A DNA stretch of 64,000 nucleotides, taken from assembly GCA_021770095.1 (NCBI GenBank), contig JAETRQ010000006.1, forward strand, positions 107,649 through 171,648. The letters run 5' to 3'. This document shows, in pieces, positions 25,540 to 35,375 of the stretch. Made by a program: the position numbers and the translations under genes. The stretch comes from Eubacteriaceae bacterium (GTDB lineage: Bacteria > Bacillota > Clostridia > Oscillospirales > Acutalibacteraceae). Each line of letters opens with the position of its first letter. Position 1 is the first letter of the stretch. The notes below the pieces were generated by a model. That model ran no database searches and had not been told where the DNA came from. It saw nothing but the letters and a program-made list of their open reading frames with translations.

Positions 25540-28500
25540 ATGGGGAAAACAGGAAAAAAAGTATTAAGTCTTTATCTGGCATTTTTAATTATCATTTCAA
25601 TGATAACACCTGCTTTTATGGTTAGTTATGGTGCAGTAAATTCTATTAACATAACTGACGAAAACGGAGTAGAGATTACAGAACGCCAAACTATTAAAGA
25701 ATATGATACGGTTCAGCTGAAATATACTACCTCAGAGACTATGCCGGATGGTGCGTATGTTGTATGGTCAAGTAATCTGCCCCTTCTTGCAGGTATTGAC
25801 GAAAATGGTGTTGTTAAAGGCTACGACTATTCAAAATCTGCCGTTATCAATCTCTGGCTTGATGAAAATATCCGTGTTCTTCCGCTTGTCGGAGATGCAA
25901 TGGCAGATCAAATTTTGCAATCTTTAGCAAATACAGGTGTTGATCTTGATGATATGAACAATGAACTTATTGTTGCAATCGTCAGGGGCGTTGCTGGGGA
26001 TTCACTTGCAAATAGTCTGGAAACTGTTTTAAACAATATGAATGTAAAAATCACGGCAACACTCACCGATGTTGACGGTAATGAAATTTCATCAGATACC
26101 GTTGAATTTGTTGTAGAAAAAAATCTTGTTGCAAGTGTTATTCCGACAGGTGTTCATATTACAAATAAAAATGTTGTTCCTCTTGATGTTGCAGTGGGAA
26201 AAACAGTGCAGTTATTTGCGGCTGTTACGCCTGTCAGACTTCATCATAATGTAAAATGGTCTGTTGGTAAAAATTCATTTGACCTTGAATCAAAAAAGCA
26301 TGCAGAAGTTACTGCAGACGGTCTTGTAACATTTACTTCTCCGGGTACTGCATCCATATTAGTTCAGGATGCAAGTAATCTTGCGTTTTCAAGTTATATT
26401 ACATTTCATGTTTATGATCCGGCTGATTTGCCAGTTGAATCATTTGATATTGTTGGCAATACAAGTGTAAAGGAAGGCGAAACAACTCAGCTTGCTATTG
26501 CAAATGTTGTTCCTGCGGGAGCATATACAGGCGACCTTGTTTGGTCTGTTGCAGATCCGACTGTTGCTGTCATTGACCAAAACGGTAATGTAACCGGTCT
26601 TGATGGAGGCGATGGATATGTTGAATATTCAAAAACAACTCAGATTACTGCTGTTGCAGGCGGAGTAACGAAGACTGTTGATTTGAAAGTTACTCGAGTC
26701 GGTGTAACGGGTAATCTTTCTGCTGTTGAAATAGCAGGTCCGGATGCAATTCCGATTGGAAGTGTAACGGAATATAAATCAAATGTTACCCCTGCAAGAC
26801 TGAATGAAAACAAATCTCTTAATCGTGAATGGGGATTGATTAACCACTTAACAGGAGAGACGCTTTGGGCAACTGCCGAAAATCCTGCTACAGACAATTT
26901 TATTTCTATTGATTCAAATGGTAATGTAACTGCTCTTGCCAGCGGTCAGGTTACTCTTGTTGCTAAAGCAACACTCAATAATCAGACTGTGGAAACTCAA
27001 AAAGATGTAACAGTTGGTAAAGCAATTGAAAGTTTTGATGTAACCGGTAAAAAAGATATATCAGGTAAATTAAGTGTTTCTGAAGGAGATGAATTACAGC
27101 TATCGATTTCCAACATTTTACCTGCGGATTACGATCCGGAAATTTTAGCTACTGCCGTTTGGTCTGTTGCTGACCCGAAGGTTGCATCTGTTACGCAGGA
27201 TGGTCTTGTTAAAGGCTTAGATTGCGGAGGAGGAATAGCTACAAGCAAGAAAACAGTAGATATTACTGTTTCTGTCGGTGGTATCTCAAGAACCGTGACC
27301 GTTACAGTTAAAAATAAATTCGGACTTGATAAATATACTGGTGGTCAGATTGTCGGTTCGGATTATGTAATTAAAGATTTTCCAATGAAATATTCCGCTG
27401 TGCATTCTCCTGCAAGAGTTAATGTAAGCAGACAATTTTGGGGCGTAGTTACCGACGATGGCTCAGCTCCATGGAATGCAAGCAGCAATATGGGTATAAC
27501 CAACTTTAAAGGTAATATGGAAAATTCTGTTGTTAAGGTTGAGGCTCCTACGGATGGAAACAACGCTGAAACAGGTAAAATCATTGGACTGCAAGCCGGA
27601 ACAACCACTATCCATACTTATATTGCAAATCTCTTAACAACTTATATTGACCTGCAAAAAGAAATTACGGTTGTTGAGATTGAGCCAAAATCAATAAAAA
27701 TCACTCCTCCTCAAAAAACGGATTATGTTGAGGGCAGTGTTGACTTAGATTTAACAGGTATGGTTATTGAACTTACTTATAGCAGGGATGATATTGCTGA
27801 ATATTATGGTGAAGAATTTGCAAATAACCTTACTGATGAACAGCTTACAGTTCCTGTAACAGATTATACAGTCGGAGAAGTAAATGAAAATGCTCTGGAT
27901 GTGGAGCAGTATGTTCTTGTTTCCGTTACCCGAGCAGGAAAAAGTTTTAAAACTGTTTTTCCAATAACAATACATTCAAAAGAATTAACAAGTATTGAAC
28001 TTGAAAATCCGCAGTATGAATATCTTGAAGGTGTAACCAATCTTAATCTTTCAGACCTTCGTGTTAAGGCAAATTATAATAATGCCGAATCAGAATATGT
28101 AACGGATTATGTTGTTAATGAATCCGAATTCAATCCTGAACTTTTTGATGAAGAGCAAAACATTACTGTTACATATACTCACGCACGCAGGAGCGCTTCG
28201 GCCTCTTTCCCCGTAATTATTTACGGTATTCCTGTTGTGTCGGTTGATTCAGGTTCATATAACGGCGGCTGGACTGACCAAGATATAACCTTTACACTTT
28301 CGTCAACACACCAGCTTGACGGGGTTAAATATTATTATAAAACAGATTCAGATGCACAGCTTGTTGAGATAGAGGGCAATACCTTAACCGTCAATTCAAA
28401 TACAAGTGATGTTTATTATTTTAAAGCGATAAACAGCAGCAATATTGAAAGTGCGTTTACACAAGGATTTGAAGTTAAGCGTGATGATATAACTCCGTCA

Positions 28501-31164
28501 TTTAAATTAGAGCAAACTGTTAAAGATGTTACGAATAAAGACTATGCTATTTTAATCAGTGATGTGACAATCGGTGCATCCGGTATTCAATCGGTTACCT
28601 TGAACGGTTCTGATATAACAGATACAGCAACGCAGTTTACAGTAAGTGAAAACGGTACATACGATGTTGTAATAACCGCAAATAACGGTCATTCTTCAAC
28701 ACAGTCAATTACTGTTGAAAATATTGATAAAGAAGCTCCGACAGTCAACAGTATATCTATTGTCCATAAGGAAAATGGCGGCTTTGCAAGATTCCTGAAT
28801 AAATTAACCTTTAAAAGCTTTTTCAACGAAAAGGTAGAAATAACGATTGATGCTTCAGATAAAGGCGTATCGGGAATTGACAGAATTGAATATCGTTTCC
28901 TTGATGAAAAAGGTAATCCCATTGATGAAAATTGGAAAACATATAACGAATCAGATAAGCCGACTCAGGATTCTGAATTTAAAGGATTTGTTGAAGCCCG
29001 TGCAATTGATAAGGCAACAAACGAATCGGATATTTTGCGTTCAGACGGTTATGTAATTGATAGAGACAATCCGACTGATGTTATAATGAACGCAACATAT
29101 AATGGAGAATCTTATACTCCGGCAACATGGGTTGCAGGGGATGTTAATGTTCAATTATCATCAACAGCTTTTTCGGATATTTATGAATATTGTTATCGTG
29201 TGGACGGCGGCGAATGGATTTCGCTTGACTCAGATACTTTTACAGCCACGCAGGATGGAATACATAAATATGAATTCAAGGCAATAAGCTATTCAAATCT
29301 TGAAAGTGCTGTATCGGAAATGGATATAAGAATTGACCGTCAGACTCCTGTTATACGAGTTAACTTTGAAGGTACATTCGGCAGATGGTCGGGTGACGGC
29401 GTTAAGTTCAAATTGTCTACCGAAGAAGAATCACTTTCAGGCGTATCATACTATTATAATAACGGTAATGATTGGGTCAAAATAGCAACAGGCGAGGAAA
29501 TTGAAATTGATTACAGTGTAAATGCAACATTCCGCTTTAAAGCAGTTAATAATGCAGGCACTGAAAGTTATCCGTCTGATAGTTATATTGTTATGATTGA
29601 CGCAGAAGAACCAACAATCACTCTGCATCCGGCAGTGACAACATCAACAGCAAAACCCTATAATATAGAGATACAGACTACTGCAGGTGAAGCAGGTCTT
29701 AAATCTGTTTTTGTTAATGGCATTGACATAACAAATGAATCGGAATTTGAGGTTTCTAAAAACGGTACATATGTTTTCACTGTCGTTGGTAATAACGGAA
29801 AGATTACAACAAAAACATTAGAAATAACAAATTTCGAACCAGCTCCGATTCTTCAAATTGTAGTGGACGGCACAATCGGTCATGTTACAAATAAGGACGT
29901 AGTGTTTACACTCAGTACGCCAAATGTCCTTTCAGGTGTTAAATATTATTATTCAATCGGTGAGGAATGGATACCTTTGGACGGTGATACACTGATTGTT
30001 TCGGAAAATTGTTCTGCTGAATATAAGTTTAAGGCTGTTAACAGCGCCGGTGCCGAAAGCTATGTTAGTCCCGGATATAAAGTTCTTATTCAGAAAGAGA
30101 CGGATATAGATTATGCTGCATTGAAGGCGGTTATAGAAAAATCCAGCGAATTCAATTCGGCAGATTATTCAGAAACGTCATACAATAATCTCAACAATGT
30201 TGTTGATAATCATAAGAGTTTGTTAGACACAGCCCTATCTCAGGAAGATGTTGACAGAGCAGTAACGGAAATTCTTGAAGCAATTTATGATTTAGAGCCA
30301 TATTTTAACTTTACCATTTCATCAGAAAACGGCAGTTATGAAGTAACTTATGATGAAAGTACATCAAATGATAATAAGTATTCCTTACTGTTCGGTACAG
30401 AAATTACATTGTCTGCAACAGCAAATGAAGGTTATGAATTTATTGGTTGGTATGATGTAACGAATAATTTGTATTTCAGCAAAGAGAGTACATATACATT
30501 CAAGATTACTTCAAATACAAATTTGAAAGCCGTTTTTGCTAAAATACAGTCTGCAACATTGACATTTACTACCTATAGCAATTGGGTGCAGTCAACGGTT
30601 ACAAAGACAATTGACGAATGGAATGGCATATCAAGTATTGATGATTTGTTGCCTGAAGTTCCTTATAAATATGGTTACAGCAACGGCAGATGGGTATATG
30701 ATAATGATGAAGTACTTGCAAAATTAAGAGCCGGTGAAAGTGTATTTTTGATTCCTGAATATGATGAAGATGATACATCAGTGCCAACACCAAGAGAACC
30801 TGTTGACGGAGTACCCGCACTTGATTTGTATTATAAACTTAATGCCGATACGAATGTAGGTTCATTTGTAATGGCTGCAGGAATACCCGATGATTGCAGA
30901 ATTGAATCTGTTGGAATTGCATTCTATTACAAAAAAGCAAATGAATTTGATCCGACAAAGTTTGAATTGCTGAATAATAATAAAATGCTTGTCGGCAGAT
31001 TTAATACAGATGAGTTAGAAGATATTTATATCGTTAATATGAATAAATTCACCTCAACATATAATTGGGCAGTACGAGGCTTTGTAACATATTATGATGC
31101 TGAAGGTAATCTGAAAACTGCATATTCAAATCAGGTAAACATTGTGAATAGAGAGCAAGTGTAA
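25540..31164 (+). CDS. Very large secreted multi-domain Ig-like surface protein
   Basis: A 1874-residue exported protein. Residues 1-32 are a signal peptide (basic MGKTGKK then a hydrophobic core ending SYGA). About 35-715 is a series of Big2-like Ig domains (KVASVTQDGLVKG-type motifs). About 717-895 holds two Big3-like domains. About 900-1520 has repeated 90-residue modules marked by GVKYYY and YKFKAVN..GAES motifs. About 1525-1590 is a FIVAR-type helical module and about 1595-1665 an InlB B-repeat-like segment (YEFIGWYD). The end has no LPxTG or membrane tail. It may bind host glycan or stay in the wall non-covalently; no catalytic domain is seen. Confidence 0.88.
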   Translation: MGKTGKKVLSLYLAFLIIISMITPAFMVSYGAVNSINITDENGVEITERQTIKEYDTVQLKYTTSETMPDGAYVVWSSNLPLLAGIDENGVVKGYDYSKSAVINLWLDENIRVLPLVGDAMADQILQSLANTGVDLDDMNNELIVAIVRGVAGDSLANSLETVLNNMNVKITATLTDVDGNEISSDTVEFVVEKNLVASVIPTGVHITNKNVVPLDVAVGKTVQLFAAVTPVRLHHNVKWSVGKNSFDLESKKHAEVTADGLVTFTSPGTASILVQDASNLAFSSYITFHVYDPADLPVESFDIVGNTSVKEGETTQLAIANVVPAGAYTGDLVWSVADPTVAVIDQNGNVTGLDGGDGYVEYSKTTQITAVAGGVTKTVDLKVTRVGVTGNLSAVEIAGPDAIPIGSVTEYKSNVTPARLNENKSLNREWGLINHLTGETLWATAENPATDNFISIDSNGNVTALASGQVTLVAKATLNNQTVETQKDVTVGKAIESFDVTGKKDISGKLSVSEGDELQLSISNILPADYDPEILATAVWSVADPKVASVTQDGLVKGLDCGGGIATSKKTVDITVSVGGISRTVTVTVKNKFGLDKYTGGQIVGSDYVIKDFPMKYSAVHSPARVNVSRQFWGVVTDDGSAPWNASSNMGITNFKGNMENSVVKVEAPTDGNNAETGKIIGLQAGTTTIHTYIANLLTTYIDLQKEITVVEIEPKSIKITPPQKTDYVEGSVDLDLTGMVIELTYSRDDIAEYYGEEFANNLTDEQLTVPVTDYTVGEVNENALDVEQYVLVSVTRAGKSFKTVFPITIHSKELTSIELENPQYEYLEGVTNLNLSDLRVKANYNNAESEYVTDYVVNESEFNPELFDEEQNITVTYTHARRSASASFPVIIYGIPVVSVDSGSYNGGWTDQDITFTLSSTHQLDGVKYYYKTDSDAQLVEIEGNTLTVNSNTSDVYYFKAINSSNIESAFTQGFEVKRDDITPSFKLEQTVKDVTNKDYAILISDVTIGASGIQSVTLNGSDITDTATQFTVSENGTYDVVITANNGHSSTQSITVENIDKEAPTVNSISIVHKENGGFARFLNKLTFKSFFNEKVEITIDASDKGVSGIDRIEYRFLDEKGNPIDENWKTYNESDKPTQDSEFKGFVEARAIDKATNESDILRSDGYVIDRDNPTDVIMNATYNGESYTPATWVAGDVNVQLSSTAFSDIYEYCYRVDGGEWISLDSDTFTATQDGIHKYEFKAISYSNLESAVSEMDIRIDRQTPVIRVNFEGTFGRWSGDGVKFKLSTEEESLSGVSYYYNNGNDWVKIATGEEIEIDYSVNATFRFKAVNNAGTESYPSDSYIVMIDAEEPTITLHPAVTTSTAKPYNIEIQTTAGEAGLKSVFVNGIDITNESEFEVSKNGTYVFTVVGNNGKITTKTLEITNFEPAPILQIVVDGTIGHVTNKDVVFTLSTPNVLSGVKYYYSIGEEWIPLDGDTLIVSENCSAEYKFKAVNSAGAESYVSPGYKVLIQKETDIDYAALKAVIEKSSEFNSADYSETSYNNLNNVVDNHKSLLDTALSQEDVDRAVTEILEAIYDLEPYFNFTISSENGSYEVTYDESTSNDNKYSLLFGTEITLSATANEGYEFIGWYDVTNNLYFSKESTYTFKITSNTNLKAVFAKIQSATLTFTTYSNWVQSTVTKTIDEWNGISSIDDLLPEVPYKYGYSNGRWVYDNDEVLAKLRAGESVFLIPEYDEDDTSVPTPREPVDGVPALDLYYKLNADTNVGSFVMAAGIPDDCRIESVGIAFYYKKANEFDPTKFELLNNNKMLVGRFNTDELEDIYIVNMNKFTSTYNWAVRGFVTYYDAEGNLKTAYSNQVNIVNREQV

Positions 31165-31220
31165 TAAACATTTGATTTGAATATACGTCTATGCAGTTGA
31201 AACCAATATTATTCAATATG

Positions 31221-31256
31221 AAACGAGTACTCTTGATAGAGTACTCGTTTAAAATT
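31221..31256 (+). terminator. Terminator of the surface protein gene
   Basis: Perfect 13-bp stem (AAACGAGTACTCT and its complement) with a TGAT loop and AAAATTTT tail, 57 bp past the stop. The remaining 110 bp before the next gene are AT-rich and look like its promoter region. Confidence 0.88.
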
Positions 31257-31368
31257 TTATGTTAATTTGAATTGATTAATTGCTTTCAATTATGTTACAA
31301 TGATAATTAAGATATTGTTTTGTATGATTTATCATTATTGATAAAATAAAAATAAGGCAGGCAGATAA

Positions 31369-33231
31369 ATGAAACATAAATTATTTAATAATATTAAAAT
31401 AGATAAGTATGTGACTGTTCCTTTGAAGAGAAGTTACAATTTTGAGGATTTTGATGCTGTATACGTTAATAGTTCAGACCAATATCAGCAAAAAGATTAT
31501 GAAAGAATATTAAATGCTGAGAAGCAAAAAAGTATAAACTTATGGGCATGGAAAAATGATAAGGCAGTGGCTGAATTTGCTATCTTTTGTGGTGATAAAG
31601 GGCTTAATGCTGTATCTGTAGCAGCATCGGATTTAACCGGCGATTCAGGTACTCTTCCATCCTCTCTTGTTAAACTTTCATTTATAAAGGAAGTCAGAGC
31701 ATACACCGCTCATGCAGGATGGTATGCAAATAATCCAGGTAATATAATGCCGAGAGGGGAAAGAGAATACTTTCCTGAAGTGATTTATTCTGACGAGCCT
31801 GTATCTGTAGATAAAGATAAATTCCGGTTGGTATGGGCAGAGATATGTATACCTAAAGATGTTCTGGCAGGGATTTATAAAGGAACGATTACGATTTCTG
31901 CTGAAAATACCGATAAAACAGTCAATCTTGATTATACCCTAGATGTTCTGGATATTACAATGCCCGATCCTGAGGATTATTTATTTGACGTGGAATATTG
32001 GAGCCATCCGTATAATGTGGCTTATTATTATGGTGTTGAACCTTTTTCAGATGCACATTTAAAAATCTTAAAACAGCATATGACTGTTTATAAAAATTTG
32101 GGTGGTCATGCAATTACCGCAAGCATTGTTGAAGAGGCTTGGGGAGGGCAGACATACGGATTCAACAGAGATGTTCACTATCCTTCAATGATCAAATGGG
32201 TAAAAACTGCAAATGGTGAATGGGATTTTGACTATACGCATTTTGACAAATGGGTACAATTGAACAAAAGCATAGGTATTGCAGATAAAATTATATGTTA
32301 CAGTATGATGCCATGGAAAAATGTTGTAAGATATTATGACGAATCAAAGAAAAAAGAAATGAAAATCAGAGTTAATCCGGCTAACAAAGAGAAGTATAAC
32401 AAGGTTTGGGTCCCTTTTCTTGAATCATTTATTCATCACATTGATGACATGGGATGGTTTGACTCTACATATATCGGTTTTGATGAACGCCGCAATATGG
32501 AAACAGCACTTGATTTGATTTCTGCTACAAAGAATAAAGATGGGAAGTCACTAAAAATATCTGCCTCTTTTAATGATTTCAAACACAATGCTTCTGTTTT
32601 CAACAGGCTTGATTATGCCTCTGTGGGACTTGAGCAAATCAGAGATAATTTGAATGACTTTAAGACTCAGGTTCAGCTGAGGAGAGAGAAAAATCAGGAA
32701 ACCACTATGTATACTGCAACAGAGCACGTTCCGAACAGTTTTACCAAATCATTTCCTGTTGAAGGTTATTGGTCCATTATGTTTGCAGGCTCACTGAATG
32801 CGACAGGATTTTTACGCTGGGCATATGATGCTTGGGTTGAAAATCCGTTGGATGAATCAACACACTGGTCTTTTCCGGCAGGGGATTGTTTCCTTGTTTA
32901 TCCATCATTTAAAGATGAAAAGAATCCCGAAACTAAATTTTCTCTGCGTCTTGCAAAACTTGATGACGGTGTGCGTGATGTGAATAAATTATATATGATG
33001 CGTGAACGTTCACCTGAAATTTCATCAGAGATTGAAAAACTGTTTTCTTCAATAAAAGGCTCGCAGGAAAATGACTATGAATTTTATACTATGTCAAGAA
33101 CAAATATTTGGGGACGTACTGCAAAATGGCTTACAGAAAGCGGAAAAAATGAAATGCTGATGGATATGCAGGAAATCAAGCAGAAAATTTATGAAATTTC
33201 CAAATCATATTCTGAGATAAAAAAGAATTAA
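31369..33231 (+). CDS. GH123/DUF4091-type glycoside hydrolase
   Basis: A 620-residue protein resembling GH123 and DUF4091 enzymes, beta-N-acetylgalactosaminidases or related hydrolases. An N-terminal beta-sandwich (about 1-200, with the GIYKGTITISAEN stretch) precedes a TIM-barrel-like domain. YIGFDERRNME near residue 365 carries the adjacent Asp-Glu pair expected for the active site. WAYDAW and PAGDCFLVYPS follow. No signal peptide is present, so a cytoplasmic location is expected. It is flanked by its own terminator. Substrate specificity is not established. Confidence 0.8.
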   Translation: MKHKLFNNIKIDKYVTVPLKRSYNFEDFDAVYVNSSDQYQQKDYERILNAEKQKSINLWAWKNDKAVAEFAIFCGDKGLNAVSVAASDLTGDSGTLPSSLVKLSFIKEVRAYTAHAGWYANNPGNIMPRGEREYFPEVIYSDEPVSVDKDKFRLVWAEICIPKDVLAGIYKGTITISAENTDKTVNLDYTLDVLDITMPDPEDYLFDVEYWSHPYNVAYYYGVEPFSDAHLKILKQHMTVYKNLGGHAITASIVEEAWGGQTYGFNRDVHYPSMIKWVKTANGEWDFDYTHFDKWVQLNKSIGIADKIICYSMMPWKNVVRYYDESKKKEMKIRVNPANKEKYNKVWVPFLESFIHHIDDMGWFDSTYIGFDERRNMETALDLISATKNKDGKSLKISASFNDFKHNASVFNRLDYASVGLEQIRDNLNDFKTQVQLRREKNQETTMYTATEHVPNSFTKSFPVEGYWSIMFAGSLNATGFLRWAYDAWVENPLDESTHWSFPAGDCFLVYPSFKDEKNPETKFSLRLAKLDDGVRDVNKLYMMRERSPEISSEIEKLFSSIKGSQENDYEFYTMSRTNIWGRTAKWLTESGKNEMLMDMQEIKQKIYEISKSYSEIKKN

Positions 33232-33243
33232 ATATCTGTAAAA

Positions 33244-33284
33244 AAGCAAGTATCAGGATGACTTTGATACTTGCTTCTTTTTTT
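33244..33284. terminator. Terminator shared by the GH123-like gene and pnuC
   Basis: Twelve-base arms (AAGCAAGTATCA and its complement) with a 9-nt loop, followed by a long T-rich run on the plus strand. It is placed between convergent genes and touches the pnuC stop. Confidence 0.88.
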
Positions 33285-33972
33285 ATTTGGCTTTTTGCGC
33301 CTTTTCCATTCTTATCCAATTAACAAATCCATAAATATCATTTATCAAAAAGATGACAAAGCATATAGTTACGGATATATAAGTGATGTCACTGATTGCG
33401 GCAAGGCTCCAAAGAATGATAAGCACTATGTCATTCAGTGCATATGCTATTGCAAAATAGGAACTGCGCCTGAATGTCAGATATGCTGCAATAAAACTTG
33501 TTGTTATGGATAGAGTGCTGAAGAAAAGATTATTTGTATGAAATGCTTTTAATATGTAATAAAACGCAAGAGTAACAAATGCAGCAAGAACAAACATAAA
33601 AATAATTTCTCTAACTTTTATTTTATTGATTTTGACTGTTGATTTGTTGCCGTGATAAGGATTTTTTAACCATGAAATTAGGGATAATACCGCCATTGGC
33701 ATTGTCATACCAAGATAAGTTATCATTTCGCCGTAGTATGAAAAAGAGTAAGAAATAATGCCGTACAGTATACTGAATATAATTATCAGGAACTGACCGA
33801 ACGGATTGCCTTTTGCATTAAATATTAATGAAGTTACTCCTATGAGTGAAGCGGCAAGTGTCATATAATTTCCTCTGTCAAAAAATATAAATGATAATAA
33901 AATTAGGATTACTGATGCACTCCATAAAATAATTTCGCTTTTTGTAAAATAGTGGTTTATCTTTTTTATCAT
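33283..33972 (-). CDS. pnuC: Nicotinamide riboside transporter PnuC-type
   Basis: An inner-membrane facilitator of 229 residues with about seven helices. The first (FTKSEIILWSASVILILL) follows a short cytoplasmic start. NPFGQFLIIIFSILYGIISY, NDIVLIILWSLAA and FLINDIYGFVNW are PnuC-family stretches. The start is ATG at 33972, 6 nt past AAAGGAGG; an upstream start would include that site. PnuC imports nicotinamide riboside for NAD synthesis; relatives import thiamine or riboflavin, so the vitamin is inferred. A structured leader precedes it. Confidence 0.88.
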   Translation of the reverse strand: MIKKINHYFTKSEIILWSASVILILLSFIFFDRGNYMTLAASLIGVTSLIFNAKGNPFGQFLIIIFSILYGIISYSFSYYGEMITYLGMTMPMAVLSLISWLKNPYHGNKSTVKINKIKVREIIFMFVLAAFVTLAFYYILKAFHTNNLFFSTLSITTSFIAAYLTFRRSSYFAIAYALNDIVLIILWSLAAISDITYISVTICFVIFLINDIYGFVNWIRMEKAQKAK

Positions 33973-33989
33973 AGATTTTCCTCCTTTAA

Positions 33990-34073
33990 CAAAAAAATAA
34001 GCATCCGTAAACACATCTTCAAAGACCTAATGATGTGCAACGAATGCATTTTGCATTTTCTACCCGGTGGCAG
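33990..34073 (-). promoter_or_regulatory. Structured leader (attenuator or riboswitch-like) of pnuC
   Basis: On the minus strand, a small hairpin (34060-34073, CTGCC/GGTAG) precedes a two-part stem. The outer arms are GCATTCGT and ACGGATGC (34040-34047 and 34001-34008). The inner arms are CACATC and GATGTG with a 14-nt loop. A T-rich run follows at once, then AAAGGAGG. TGCA-type repeats between the two elements offer alternative pairing. The form fits an attenuator; I cannot match it to a named riboswitch class. The rest of this 322-bp gap is AT-rich and includes the promoter of the next gene. Confidence 0.6.
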
Positions 34074-34200
34074 TTTTGATAATTATATCATGTGAAATGC
34101 TGTAATTCAAGGAAATACTTAAATTTTTTCATTATTTTGTGTAAAATAATGGATGAATTACCGTTTAAATGTCAATTAATTTATACTTTGTTTATATTTG

Positions 34201-34229
34201 TTGACTTTTCAAATTTAATATTTTATAAT
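34201..34229 (+). promoter_or_regulatory. Promoter of the epimerase-like gene
   Basis: TTGACT (34201-34206) and TATAAT (34224-34229) are separated by 17 nt, about 65 bp before the start codon; the ribosome binding site is GGAGG. Confidence 0.8.
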
Positions 34230-34294
34230 AATAACAATGTCATTATTTGACACGTAACTCAGTTAAAAATTTATGGGAATACGGAGGAAAGATT

Positions 34295-35314
34295 ATGAAT
34301 ATCTTTATGATTGGCGGAACAGGCTTGCTTGGCTGCGAAGCAGCAACCACACTTATCAAGCAGGGCCACAAGGTAACATCTGTTGCATTGCCGCCATTGC
34401 CGGAAGGTGCACCAATTCCGGAAGAAATGGAAATTATTTTTGGTGACATTAACAAAAAATCTGATGAAGAACTTGAGAATATGCTCAAGGGCAATGATGT
34501 ATTTATCTTTGCTGCCGGTGTTGACGAAAGAGTTGAATTTCCGGCTCCTGTAATGGATTATTATTACAAATTCAATATTGCACCGCTCAAGAGAATTTTC
34601 CCGATTTGTAAAAAAGTCGGTGTTAAGAGAGCAGTTGTTCTTGGTTCTTATTTTGCTTATCTTTCAAAGGCAAGACCTGATATGCGCCTTACTGAGAGAA
34701 ATCCATATTTCAAATCAAGAATTATGCAGGAAGAAGTTTGTGAAGCTGCATGTGATGATAACTTCAGCTGTGCAGTTCTGGAACTTCCTTACATTTTCGG
34801 AACACAGCCGGGCAGAAAACCGGTTTGGACTATTCTCCTTGAGCAGATCGGCTTTATGGATAAATGGCCGTTCACAATGTACCCAACAGGCGGTACTGCA
34901 ATGCTTACCTGCCGTCAGGTTGGTCAGGCAATTGCAGGTGCTGCACTCAGAGAAAAGTCAGGATTTGAAGCAATTCCTATCTCTATGTACAATATGAAGT
35001 GGGATAAATTCCTTGATATTGTTTATAATGCCCGCGGTATGTATAACAGAAAGATTGTCGGCGTTTCACCAATGATGATGAAGATGGGTATGATTAAAGT
35101 CGCTAAGGATTACAAAAAGCGCGGTATTGATTCAGGCATGGATCCATTCAATCTTCCTGATATTATGGATATTGATCTCTTCATCAACAATTGCTATACA
35201 AAAGAACTCGGTGTTGAAGAAGATGATATTGCTGCTGCAATCACTGATTCAATCAAAGTTTCAGAAGCTGCATATAACGGCACAGTTAAGCTTCTTGAAA
35301 TGAAGGGTGAATAA
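34295..35314 (+). CDS. NAD-dependent epimerase/dehydratase family protein
   Basis: A 339-residue extended SDR-type protein. The N-terminal MNIFMIGGTGLLGCEAA carries the GGxGxxG dinucleotide motif. Later come the GSYFAY stretch near residue 125 and YIFGTQPGRKP near residue 165. The usual YxxxK catalytic pair is not obvious, so the reaction is unclear. The start is the ATG 8 nt after GGAGG, as an upstream TTG has no SD. It is transcribed alone from a strong promoter and ends at a bidirectional terminator. Confidence 0.85.
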   Translation: MNIFMIGGTGLLGCEAATTLIKQGHKVTSVALPPLPEGAPIPEEMEIIFGDINKKSDEELENMLKGNDVFIFAAGVDERVEFPAPVMDYYYKFNIAPLKRIFPICKKVGVKRAVVLGSYFAYLSKARPDMRLTERNPYFKSRIMQEEVCEAACDDNFSCAVLELPYIFGTQPGRKPVWTILLEQIGFMDKWPFTMYPTGGTAMLTCRQVGQAIAGAALREKSGFEAIPISMYNMKWDKFLDIVYNARGMYNRKIVGVSPMMMKMGMIKVAKDYKKRGIDSGMDPFNLPDIMDIDLFINNCYTKELGVEEDDIAAAITDSIKVSEAAYNGTVKLLEMKGE

Positions 35315-35341
35315 TTCAATTACATAATTCATATTACAAAT

Positions 35342-35374
35342 AAAACTGCACTTCGTATGAGGTGCAGTTTTTTG
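35342..35374. terminator. Bidirectional terminator between the epimerase-like and MATE genes
   Basis: Twelve-bp stem (AAAACTGCACTT with its complement, one G-T pair), a 6-nt loop, and a T run. It is located between convergent genes. Confidence 0.88.
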
Positions 35375-35375
35375 T

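Noticed and set aside
28300..30100. Repeats in the surface protein gene as a CRISPR-like or satellite array
   Set aside because: The repeat period is about 90 codons, in frame and divergent at DNA level; it is protein module repetition.
33990..34073. TPP, FMN or preQ1 riboswitch
   Set aside because: None of the conserved core sequences of those classes could be found in the leader; it was left as an unassigned attenuator.
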